From Piscirickettsiaceae bacterium (lineage in GTDB: Bacteria; Pseudomonadota; Gammaproteobacteria; PS1; Pseudothioglobaceae), in NCBI GenBank assembly GCA_012963565.1, contig DTVJ01000072.1, positions 1 through 8,642 on the forward strand: a stretch of DNA of 8,642 nucleotides. The letters are read 5' to 3'. A program made the position numbers and the translations under genes. Below the pieces are notes generated by a model that was given only the letters and a program-made list of their open reading frames with translations, searched no databases and was not told the origin of the DNA. The stretch's first letter is position 1; every line of letters begins with the position of its first letter. Below, piece by piece: positions 1-6,008 of this stretch.

Positions 1-312
1 TTTAGAGATAACCACGAAGCATTCGTCAATGCCAATACGGTTGTGTATGGCGTTTCAAAAGACAACATGGCGAGCCATGAAAAATTTAAGGAAAATCAAT
101 CATTTCCATTTGAATTGATTGCTGATGAAGATGGCGCACTATGCGAAGCATTTGGTGTTTGGCAGTTGAAGTCTAGAAATGGCGAAGAAAAGATGGGTAT
201 TGTGCGCTCAACTTTTATTATTAATCCTAATGGCGATATCTTAAAGTCTTGGGACAAGGTTGCAGTTGGTGGTCATGTTGATGAAGTGTTAGAAGCTGTA
301 CAAGCACTATGA
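1..312 (+). CDS. bcp: Thioredoxin-dependent peroxiredoxin, Bcp/PrxQ type (3' part only)
   Basis: Bcp/PrxQ enzymes reduce hydrogen peroxide and organic hydroperoxides in the cytoplasm, using thioredoxin. Only the last 103 codons are present. The reading frame is open from base 1 (F-R-D-N-H-E...), so the GTG at 43 is an internal valine and not a start. Visible family features are the FRDN stretch that lies just after the resolving-cysteine region, the ADEDGALCEAFGVW segment, and MGIVRSTFIINPNG, whose Arg (codon 205-207) matches the conserved active-site arginine. The peroxidatic and resolving cysteines should lie upstream of the window and cannot be checked. The stop overlaps the ubiG start (ATGA at 309-312), which suggests translational coupling. 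Family assignment is firm; the exact subtype is by similarity to remembered Bcp sequences. Confidence 0.88.
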   Translation, partial: FRDNHEAFVNANTVVYGVSKDNMASHEKFKENQSFPFELIADEDGALCEAFGVWQLKSRNGEEKMGIVRSTFIINPNGDILKSWDKVAVGGHVDEVLEAVQAL

Positions 313-1007
313 GTAATGTAGATTTTGATGAGGTTGATAAGTTTGCCGCACTGGCTTCACGCTGGTGGGATAAAAACTCTGAGTTTAAACCATTACATGA
401 TATCAACCCACTACGTCTAAACTACATCAAAGAACATTGTGGTGGCACTTTAAAAGATAAGAAAATCTTAGATGTTGGCTGTGGTGGTGGCATCCTAAGT
501 GAATCCATGGCGCTCGAGGGTGCTAATGTAACAGGCATTGACATGGCAGAAGCTGGTCTTGAAGTAGCTAAACTACACTTGCTAGAATCTGGTCTAGATG
601 TTGATTATCAAAAAATTCCAGTTGAAGAGCTTGCTGATAAACACGCCGGTGAATTTGATGTAGTTACGTGCCTTGAAATGTTAGAACACGTACCTGATCC
701 AAGTTCTATTATTAAAGCCTGTGCCAAACTGATTAAACCTGGTGGACAAGTATTTTTCTCCACCATTAATCGCAATCCAAAATCGTACTTATTTGCCATC
801 ATAGGTGCTGAGTACGTGCTTAAGCTATTACCTCAAGGCACACATGATTGGGATAAGTTCATTCAACCTGCTGAAATGGATGAATGGGCTAGACACTCAG
901 GATTAACTCTTAAAGGTATGATTGGCATGACTTATAATCCATTCACTAAAGTCTATAAATTGGAAGATGATGTGAGTGTTAATTATTTATGCTTCTATCA
1001 AAATTGA
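309..1007 (+). CDS. ubiG: Ubiquinone biosynthesis O-methyltransferase UbiG
   Basis: UbiG carries out both O-methylation steps of ubiquinone synthesis (the early polyprenyl-catechol intermediate and the last demethylubiquinone step) with S-adenosylmethionine, at the inner face of the membrane. The 232-residue product has the usual length. The N-terminal FAALASRWWD segment (12-21) is typical of UbiG. The class I methyltransferase fold shows motif I LDVGCGGG (54-61), the acidic end of strand 2 at GID (76-78), CLEMLEHVPDP (121-131) and LIKPGG (141-146). The C-terminal part, with GTHDWDKFI and TYNPFTKVYKL, is also UbiG-specific. The start overlaps the bcp stop by 4 nt and no strong Shine-Dalgarno is visible, so coupled translation is likely. 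The downstream neighbour is a lipase-like gene and not gph, which often follows ubiG in gammaproteobacteria. Confidence 0.97.
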   Translation: MSNVDFDEVDKFAALASRWWDKNSEFKPLHDINPLRLNYIKEHCGGTLKDKKILDVGCGGGILSESMALEGANVTGIDMAEAGLEVAKLHLLESGLDVDYQKIPVEELADKHAGEFDVVTCLEMLEHVPDPSSIIKACAKLIKPGGQVFFSTINRNPKSYLFAIIGAEYVLKLLPQGTHDWDKFIQPAEMDEWARHSGLTLKGMIGMTYNPFTKVYKLEDDVSVNYLCFYQN

Positions 1008-1035
1008 TATAAATTATTTTTATTGTGTTTAGTTT

Positions 1036-1044
1036 TGATACACT
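1036..1044 (+). promoter_or_regulatory. Possible extended -10 promoter for the lipase-like gene
   Basis: TGATACACT at 1036-1044 matches an extended -10 element (TG-n-TATAAT; TACACT matches four of six). No convincing -35 is present at the usual spacing. A start site about 7 nt downstream would fall at or next to the ATG at 1051, so the message could be leaderless. This would fit the lack of a Shine-Dalgarno sequence in the 43-nt gap after ubiG. The prediction is weak, because AT-rich DNA gives such matches by chance. Confidence 0.3.
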
Positions 1045-1050
1045 AAGCAC

Positions 1051-1773
1051 ATGAAAAAAATATTCATTCTACTGTTATTACTACCTGGCGCTCTATGGGC
1101 CAATACCATTGTATTGGTACATGGTTATGATAACCATTCAAACATTTGGCAAGCGACTGGGATCTACCAACGTTTAATTACTAGCTTTGGTCGTCAACAT
1201 GCTGTTTTTGCAGTTGAGTTACCCAATAAACAACCGGTTGACATTCAGGCTCGATCATTAAATGAACAACTAAGTAACATTAGCCGTTCCACCAATCAAC
1301 CTATTATTCTAGTTGGCCACTCAAATGGTGGCTTGGTAGCACGCTATTTACTAACTAAAAACACCGGAGTTAATATTCAAGGTTTAATCACCATCGCCTC
1401 GCCACACTTAGGCTCTGGTGCAGCACTGGTTTCCCACTTGTTTAACAACAGCTCGCCTTTTGGCTTGATTACTGACATACTAGGCCCATCACATCTAAAA
1501 ACTTCTAAAATTCTTTATAGCAACACCCGACGGGGCTCTAACTTTTTAAGACGTCTCAATAGCATGCCGCACCCTAATCTATGCTACGTATCTATTATTA
1601 GGAAAAAAGGGTTGTTGAGTAATTTGGTTAGCGCTCAAGACTCGCAGAACATGAACAATATCCCTGCGCTTAAGGGGCAATCTCGTATCTTGTTTAGTCA
1701 TGATGAGCACGCATTAAATCATCGTGATTTTGGGCCAATCGCCCAAGCACTAGAAATCTGTATTAAACCCTAA
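1051..1773 (+). CDS. Exported alpha/beta-hydrolase, lipase/esterase-like
   Basis: This is a putative serine hydrolase of 240 residues, probably acting on esters or lipids outside the cytoplasm; the substrate is unknown. The N-terminus MKKIFILLLLLPGALWA is a clear Sec signal peptide with likely cleavage after Ala17. VLVHGY (21-26) supplies the oxyanion-hole region, and GHSNGG (89-94) is the nucleophile elbow with Ser91. ITIASPHLGSG (113-123) is a segment common in bacterial triacylglycerol lipases and PGAP1-like proteins. The catalytic His is probably among the HDEHALNH residues (217-224); the acid residue cannot be assigned with confidence. The first ATG after the ubiG stop is used and fits the signal peptide. 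Its last 4 nt overlap the 3' end of acpS on the other strand, so the two genes converge with no room for a terminator. The general fold is confident; a specific name is not justified. Confidence 0.82.
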   Translation: MKKIFILLLLLPGALWANTIVLVHGYDNHSNIWQATGIYQRLITSFGRQHAVFAVELPNKQPVDIQARSLNEQLSNISRSTNQPIILVGHSNGGLVARYLLTKNTGVNIQGLITIASPHLGSGAALVSHLFNNSSPFGLITDILGPSHLKTSKILYSNTRRGSNFLRRLNSMPHPNLCYVSIIRKKGLLSNLVSAQDSQNMNNIPALKGQSRILFSHDEHALNHRDFGPIAQALEICIKP

Positions 1774-2198
1774 AAAGTTGTATTGTACTCGGTAGTAGCA
1801 GTATCACTTTCATCAGTAGCGCCCTGTTCTAACACCACAAAAGCAACCGCATTATATTTTTCATCAGACAAACTTAAATGAGCATGCTTAATGTTCTTGC
1901 CTAATAAATATAAGCGTAACTTTTCGCTGGGAATGAAGTACGGCTTACCATTGTCATTGTTGCGCACGGTTAAATCCTGAAAACTAACGATTTTTCCAAT
2001 ACCGGTACCTAGCGCTTTAGCAAAAGCTTCTTTAGCAGCGAAACGTTTAGCACAATAGGATGCGCTATCACCCTTATTAGCAAATAAAGCCTGTTCATGC
2101 TCAGACAACACACGTCTAACAAAACCCTCTTTGTTTTTAGTTAAGATATGCTCAACACGCTCAATATTAATGATATCTGTACCAACGCCGTAAATCAT
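1770..2198 (-). CDS. acpS: Holo-[acyl-carrier-protein] synthase AcpS
   Basis: AcpS transfers 4'-phosphopantetheine from coenzyme A to the serine of acyl carrier protein, activating it for fatty acid synthesis in the cytoplasm. The 142-residue product starts MIYGVGTDIINIERV, with the metal-binding Asp8. The second signature KRFAAKEAFAKALGTGIG (51-68) contains Glu57 and Lys61, and HLSLSDE (107-113) is also typical. E. coli-type AcpS ends close to residue 125 here; this one has about 17 further acidic and threonine-rich residues (1773-1823), and its stop lies inside the 3' end of the convergent lipase-like gene. The start overlaps the pdxJ stop (ATGA), and GAGG at 2206-2209 gives a plausible ribosome-binding site 7 nt upstream. 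It is the last gene of the rnc operon, the usual place in gammaproteobacteria. Confidence 0.95.
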   Translation of the reverse strand: MIYGVGTDIINIERVEHILTKNKEGFVRRVLSEHEQALFANKGDSASYCAKRFAAKEAFAKALGTGIGKIVSFQDLTVRNNDNGKPYFIPSEKLRLYLLGKNIKHAHLSLSDEKYNAVAFVVLEQGATDESDTATTEYNTTF

Positions 2199-2923
2199 AC
2201 TCTAGCCTCGAGCATTAGGTTTTTCATCTCTCTGGTAGCAGCCTCAAGCCCAATAAATACTGCTCTAGCAATAATTGAATGACCAATATTAAGCTCGACA
2301 ATCTCAGGCAGTTTTGCAATCTCTGTGGTATTTTCCATGGTTAGCCCATGACCGGCATTCACCTGCAAGCCAATAGAATGTGCATAAGTTGCCATCTCTT
2401 TAATACGATTGAACTCTACTAATTGTTCTTCGTCTGTTTTTGTATCGGCATAATGCCCAGTATGCAGTTCAATCACCGGTGCACCGCACTGCTTAGCCGC
2501 ATCAATTTGATCTTTTTGCGCATCAATAAATAAAGACACAATCACATTTGACTCTGCTAATCTTGCACAGACATCAGTCATTCTTGATATTTGTGATGCG
2601 ACATCGAGACCACCCTCAGTGGTGAGCTCTTCACGTTTTTCTGGCACGAGGCAACAATCTTGAGGTTTGATGATACTAGCAATAGAGACCATTTCATCTG
2701 TGGCTGCCATTTCTAAATTCATTTTAGTGGTAAGCTGATCGCGCAAAATCTCTACATCGGCATCTTGAATATGGCGTCTATCTTCACGCAAGTGCAAGGT
2801 GATACTATCAGCACCCGACTTCTCACACAACAAAGCACCTTCAACAGGAGATGGGTAGTTAGTACCTCTAGCCTCTCTAATTGTGGCGATATGATCAATA
2901 TTAACGCCTAAAAATATACTCAT
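2195..2923 (-). CDS. pdxJ: Pyridoxine 5'-phosphate synthase PdxJ
   Basis: PdxJ condenses 1-deoxy-D-xylulose 5-phosphate with 3-amino-2-oxopropyl phosphate to give pyridoxine 5'-phosphate, the ring-closing step of the DXP-dependent vitamin B6 pathway. The 242 residues span the whole family length. Visible hallmarks are LGVNIDHIATIREARGT (5-21), ITLHLREDRRHI (41-52) with the probable catalytic His44, MNLEMA (68-73) with Glu71, LVPEKREELTTEGGLD (92-107) with Glu103, and VNAGHGL (188-194) with His192. The closing ELNIGHSIIARAVFIGL (210-226) is the phosphate-binding region. All expected catalytic residues appear intact. It lies 9 nt after recO and overlaps acpS by 4 nt; AAAGG in the recO tail sits about 12 nt from the start, somewhat far for a good ribosome-binding site. 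Confidence 0.97.
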   Translation of the reverse strand: MSIFLGVNIDHIATIREARGTNYPSPVEGALLCEKSGADSITLHLREDRRHIQDADVEILRDQLTTKMNLEMAATDEMVSIASIIKPQDCCLVPEKREELTTEGGLDVASQISRMTDVCARLAESNVIVSLFIDAQKDQIDAAKQCGAPVIELHTGHYADTKTDEEQLVEFNRIKEMATYAHSIGLQVNAGHGLTMENTTEIAKLPEIVELNIGHSIIARAVFIGLEAATREMKNLMLEARV

Positions 2924-2932
2924 AAAATTAAC

Positions 2933-3625
2933 TTAACCTTTGGTAAAAAATAACTCACGGCTTTTTAATGGCTTATCGCCTAACAGTGGGTTTAAACGTT
3001 GTCGATTTAAATTACGACAGGCTTTAAGTTGCTGCTCATCAGGTGTCTTATCTAGCTGCTCAAGCAACAACAAATTCAATAATTTTCCAGGCATTTTACC
3101 ATCTGCTTGCTGACAAAAACCAAGCTGAGATTGATACTCATAGTTTTTATCCGTTTGAATAGTATCGCCATTGGTATCAACAGAATAATCTAGCCCATAG
3201 CCTAACTCTGCCAACAAATTATTTTCAAAGATTCTCAGCAACCAATACTGAGCTTGCTGATCTAAGTTAGTAATTTGGGTAACGAATTGCTGATACAGCT
3301 CAAAGATCTGAGGATGGGGATCATGCTCATGAATAAGACGGGCCATCAATTCATTTACATACATGCATAGGATTAATGTCTCGCCTTTAATCTGTCTAGG
3401 AACATCCTCAACTTCCCAGTGTGTAAGAGTTTTCAGTTCACCCTTACCTGCGTAAGAAATACGCAAATGCTGGAACATTTGGATATTCGCTTTGGCTTGT
3501 CGAACCCCTCTACCAATCAGGCGAATTCTGCCGTGCTCTAGGGTTAAAAAATCTAATAATAAGGAATTGTCTCTATAGGGTCTTCGATGAACCAAAAAGG
3601 CAGGCGTCAGATCAATTTTAGTCAT
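2933..3625 (-). CDS. recO: DNA repair protein RecO
   Basis: RecO anneals single strands and, with RecR, helps load RecA onto SSB-coated gaps in the RecF pathway of recombinational repair. The 230-residue product has the N-terminal OB-fold pattern of the family: AFLVHRRPYRDNSLLLDFLT (9-28) and HGRIRLIGRGVR (31-42). A helical C-terminal domain follows, ending in the typical LLGDKPLKSRELF (214-226). No CxxC zinc pair is present. The first codons overlap the 3' end of era by 8 nt, and AGG lies very close to the ATG, so initiation probably depends on translation of era. The gene is less conserved than its neighbours, as is usual for RecO, but position and end motifs make the call secure. Confidence 0.94.
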   Translation of the reverse strand: MTKIDLTPAFLVHRRPYRDNSLLLDFLTLEHGRIRLIGRGVRQAKANIQMFQHLRISYAGKGELKTLTHWEVEDVPRQIKGETLILCMYVNELMARLIHEHDPHPQIFELYQQFVTQITNLDQQAQYWLLRIFENNLLAELGYGLDYSVDTNGDTIQTDKNYEYQSQLGFCQQADGKMPGKLLNLLLLEQLDKTPDEQQLKACRNLNRQRLNPLLGDKPLKSRELFFTKG

Positions 3626-4502
3626 AGCCTAGCGAAGCTAAAGCACGCTTATCATTTGACCAGCCACTTGAGACTTTAACCCACAACTGCAAAAATACTT
3701 TCCGGTCTAAAAAGCCTTCAATACTCTGGCGCGCTTCGGTACCAATGAGTTTTAACATCTCTCCTTTACGTCCTATTACTATATTTTTTTGAGACTCTTT
3801 CTCAACATAAATACGTGCAGCGATTCTCTGCATATTGCCATCAAGTTCGTATTTTTCAATTTCTACTGTCAAATCATAAGGTAGTTCATCTTCTAAATGT
3901 CGCATTAACTTTTCACGAATAAACTCTGCCACTATAAATTTTTCACTGCGATCGGTAATAAAATCTGGATCAAAAATCATTTCCTGCTCGGGTAAGTGCT
4001 TTAAGATTAATGATCGTAAAGATTTGGTGTCTTTTTTACTAAATGCTGAAAGTGGAAACATATCAGTCGGCTGATACTTTTCACCCACCTTTTCTAAAAA
4101 TGGCAATACATCATGCGCTGCTTTTAATTTATCAATTTTGTTAATACACAAGATTACTGGAACGTCTACTTGAGATACGTGCTCCAACACGCGTGAATCT
4201 TCTTTGGTCCATTTGCCAGACTCGACCAGCCAAAGAATCATATCCACATCCCTAATACTAGAACTAGCCGCTCTGTTCATATATGCATTGATGGCCTTTT
4301 TGCTACCCATGTGAATGCCAGGCGTATCAACAAACACCATTTGATAATCATCGGCGGTGTCAATTGCATGAATGCGATGTCTGGTAGTCTGAGGACGATG
4401 TGAAGTAATAGACAGCTTCTGTCCAATCATTTCATTAATCAAAGTTGACTTACCCACATTGGGGCGACCTACTACTGCAATAAAACCCGACCTAAAATTC
4501 AT
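3618..4502 (-). CDS. era: GTPase Era
   Basis: Era is an essential GTPase that binds the 3' end of 16S rRNA and acts in 30S subunit maturation, with part of the pool at the inner membrane. The 294 residues hold all G motifs: G1 GRPNVGKS (12-19), G2 around PQTTRHRI (37-44), G3 DTPG (59-62), G4 NKID (121-124) and G5 SAF (152-154). The C-terminal KH domain shows VIGRKGEMLKLIG (242-254), the RNA-binding GxxG loop region. No motif is degraded. The start overlaps the rnc stop (ATGA) and the end overlaps recO by 8 nt, giving the rnc-era coupling known from many proteobacteria. RNase III and Era both act on rRNA, which explains their linkage. Confidence 0.98.
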   Translation of the reverse strand: MNFRSGFIAVVGRPNVGKSTLINEMIGQKLSITSHRPQTTRHRIHAIDTADDYQMVFVDTPGIHMGSKKAINAYMNRAASSSIRDVDMILWLVESGKWTKEDSRVLEHVSQVDVPVILCINKIDKLKAAHDVLPFLEKVGEKYQPTDMFPLSAFSKKDTKSLRSLILKHLPEQEMIFDPDFITDRSEKFIVAEFIREKLMRHLEDELPYDLTVEIEKYELDGNMQRIAARIYVEKESQKNIVIGRKGEMLKLIGTEARQSIEGFLDRKVFLQLWVKVSSGWSNDKRALASLGYD

Positions 4503-5164
4503 AATGTTTTTAATTTATCCAATAAAATTTGAGCACAAGATTGCTCTGCTCTCTTAATGCTTTTAGCCTCTTGTTCAACTTGTATATTTTGGTCTTGTAA
4601 AGTACAGCCAACAACAAATACCGCATTATGGTCCTTACCCATGGTTTTGACTAATTCGTATTTTGGCAAAGTATTACCACGTTTTTGCAAATACTCTTGC
4701 AATTGAGTTTTTGGATCCTTTAATGAATCATTTGGATTAATTGCATCCAACATTGGCTGATATAAATCTAGAATGACAGTATTAACTGTATCAAAATCAG
4801 AATCTAAAAAAACAGCACCAAAAATAGCCTCTACCGTATCTGCTTGAATAGATTCCCGTCTGTATCCTCCACTCTTCAACTCCCCAGATCCTAAAATAAG
4901 GACGTCTGACAAATTAAGTGTAGCGGCCAGTTGCACTAGTGTTTGTCCTCTAACTAGATGTGATCTTAAACGTGATAACTTACCCTCATCCACATGTACA
5001 AAACGCTTAAATAACTCACGAGAAATTACCGAACCCAAAACACTATCGCCTAAAAATTCTAAACGTTCATTGTTATTTTTGCCCATACTACGATGAGTTA
5101 ACGCCAACTTCAATAAAGAAATATCTTTAAATTGATAATGGATTTTTTGTTGTAATTTTTCCAT
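4499..5164 (-). CDS. rnc: Ribonuclease III
   Basis: RNase III cleaves double-stranded RNA, processing the rRNA precursor and many structured messages. The 221-residue product has the N-terminal endonuclease domain with the signature NERLEFLGDS (32-41). Metal-binding candidates are Glu36 and Asp40, plus Asp109 and Glu112 in QADTVEAIFGAVFLD. A C-terminal dsRNA-binding domain begins near DPKTQLQEYLQ (150-160). Length and residues are normal. It is the first gene of the operon in this window; lepB, which often precedes rnc, is absent, and a divergent Cas6-like gene lies 96 nt away. No Shine-Dalgarno sequence is visible before the ATG. E. coli rnc is autoregulated by cleavage of its own leader; no convincing hairpin was found in the leader here, so this cannot be assumed. 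Confidence 0.97.
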   Translation of the reverse strand: MEKLQQKIHYQFKDISLLKLALTHRSMGKNNNERLEFLGDSVLGSVISRELFKRFVHVDEGKLSRLRSHLVRGQTLVQLAATLNLSDVLILGSGELKSGGYRRESIQADTVEAIFGAVFLDSDFDTVNTVILDLYQPMLDAINPNDSLKDPKTQLQEYLQKRGNTLPKYELVKTMGKDHNAVFVVGCTLQDQNIQVEQEAKSIKRAEQSCAQILLDKLKTL

Positions 5165-5220
5165 ATGAGGGGATAATTTATTCCATTACTTTCTGTTAGG
5201 CTTTTAAGTGTTTAATCAGC

Positions 5221-5246
5221 TTAACATTGTAAACCTTTTTTATACT
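5221..5246 (+). promoter_or_regulatory. Putative promoter of the Cas6-like gene in the divergent rnc intergenic region
   Basis: The 96-nt gap at 5165-5260 must serve rnc on the minus strand and the Cas6-like gene on the plus strand. On the plus strand TTAACA (5221-5226) matches five of six bases of a -35, and TATACT (5241-5246) matches five of six of a -10. The spacing is only 14 nt; shifting to TACTAT (5243-5248) gives 16 nt but a poorer -10. A start near 5253 would leave a leader of under 10 nt. On the minus strand TATAAA, read at 5244-5239, could be the -10 of rnc, overlapping the same bases, with a leader near 68 nt; its -35 is poor. Confidence 0.38.
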
Positions 5247-5260
5247 ATTAAGACTGACCT

Positions 5261-5938
5261 ATGTTTTGGCAAGAAGACATTAAAGAAGAACATTTTACTC
5301 TGCCTGATGACGTGCAAGATGCCGTGTTCAATATTCACTCCAAGATTTTACCAATTGATCATGCTTACCTGCTCTCCAAGGCTCTTTTATCCCATCTTCC
5401 ATGGCTAGAAGATGTTAATGCTGGTATTCATGACATCAGTGTTGCTGATGGCAATGGCTGGGAACAAGATCATGAAAGTGGATTTGGATTCTATTATCCC
5501 TCTAAGCGCTCAAAATTAAGCATTAGAATGCCCAAAGAAAAACTGGATGATGCGAATTTACTGGTTGGGAAAACACTAGATCTGGGCGAATATCACATCG
5601 AAATAGTTAAAGCGTTTGAGCCAAAATTATTAAGCGATATGCAAATTGTATTTGCCAAATATGTCGCATGCGATAAGGAACTCAGTGAAGATGATTTTTT
5701 ACAAGACGCTTATAATCAATTACAAGCTCTGGGTATTCATCCTAAAAAAATGATGGCTGGTCTTGAAAGAAATATTAAAACCCCTGAAGGTAATATTCAT
5801 ACGCGTTCATTAATGATTGCCGATCTAAGAAAATCAGAATCTGTTACCTTGCAAGAGAAAGGAATTGGTGATTATCGCTTGTTAGGTTGCGGCTTGTTTG
5901 TTCCACAAAAAGACATTGTCAGTGTTAACGCTGTTTAG
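5261..5938 (+). CDS. Cas6/Cmx6-like RAMP-superfamily protein, orphan
   Basis: The product (225 residues) resembles the family annotated as type I-MYXAN Cas6/Cmx6; classical Cas6 proteins cut CRISPR precursor RNA within the repeat. Seen here: a family-like start MFWQED, PIDHAYLLSKAL (31-42) with His34 as a candidate catalytic residue, AGIHDISVADGNGWEQD (54-70), HTRSLMIADL (180-189), and a C-terminal glycine-rich loop GIGDYRLLGCG (201-211). That loop fits the G-x-G-x5-G-x-G pattern of Cas6 and other RAMP proteins. The frame is intact, so the gene appears to be under selection. No cas1, cas2, effector gene or repeat array lies in the window. An in-frame TGA at 5255-5257 blocks any longer start, and no Shine-Dalgarno is seen. 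It diverges from rnc and is followed after 70 nt by the tandem thioredoxin gene. The family is recalled and not searched; function without CRISPR is unknown. Confidence 0.75.
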   Translation: MFWQEDIKEEHFTLPDDVQDAVFNIHSKILPIDHAYLLSKALLSHLPWLEDVNAGIHDISVADGNGWEQDHESGFGFYYPSKRSKLSIRMPKEKLDDANLLVGKTLDLGEYHIEIVKAFEPKLLSDMQIVFAKYVACDKELSEDDFLQDAYNQLQALGIHPKKMMAGLERNIKTPEGNIHTRSLMIADLRKSESVTLQEKGIGDYRLLGCGLFVPQKDIVSVNAV

Positions 5939-5946
5939 TTCTGTAT

Positions 5947-5975
5947 TTGATTTAATTACATTTTCATACTACAAT
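5947..5975 (+). promoter_or_regulatory. Sigma70-type promoter of the tandem thioredoxin gene
   Basis: TTGATT (5947-5952) and TACAAT (5970-5975) match four of six and five of six consensus bases and are separated by exactly 17 nt. The predicted start near 5982 gives a leader of about 27 nt that contains the strong ribosome-binding site. The elements begin 9 nt after the stop of the Cas6-like gene, so the thioredoxin gene can be expressed independently of it, although read-through is also possible because no terminator lies between them. Confidence 0.55.
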
Positions 5976-5998
5976 TAGGCCATTCCAACATATCCACT

Positions 5999-6005
5999 GG
6001 GGAGA
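5999..6005 (+). promoter_or_regulatory. Strong ribosome-binding site of the tandem thioredoxin gene
   Basis: GGGGAGA lies 3 nt before the ATG at 6009, with the GGAG core 4 to 5 nt away. It fixes this start and fits the signal peptide that follows. It is the clearest Shine-Dalgarno sequence in the window; most other genes have weak ones or depend on overlap with the upstream gene. Confidence 0.7.
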
Positions 6006-6008
6006 GAT

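Noticed and set aside
43..312. GTG at 43 as the start of a short 89-residue protein
   Set aside because: The frame is open to base 1 and the upstream codons continue the peroxiredoxin family sequence, so the gene is cut by the window edge.
608..802. Minus-strand open frame inside ubiG
   Set aside because: It lies wholly within well-conserved ubiG coding sequence and has no recognisable features.
1785..1796. TACT-CGGT-AGTA hairpin as a terminator near the end of acpS
   Set aside because: The stem has four pairs, lies within coding sequence, and has no T-run after it on either strand.
5202..5226. Inverted repeat CTTAA/TTAAG in the rnc leader as an RNase III autoregulation hairpin
   Set aside because: The stem has only 5 AT-rich pairs with an 11-nt or longer loop, far short of the structure RNase III cleaves.
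5208..5408. Open frame of 66 codons on the plus strand overlapping the 5' end of the Cas6-like gene
   Set aside because: It is out of frame with a protein that has clear family motifs, shows no motif of its own, and lacks a ribosome-binding site.
4499..5938. rnc and the Cas6-like gene as parts of one CRISPR-like RNA-processing locus
   Set aside because: rnc is in its standard housekeeping operon with era, and no repeats, cas1/cas2 or effector genes are nearby; adjacency alone does not support a joint system.
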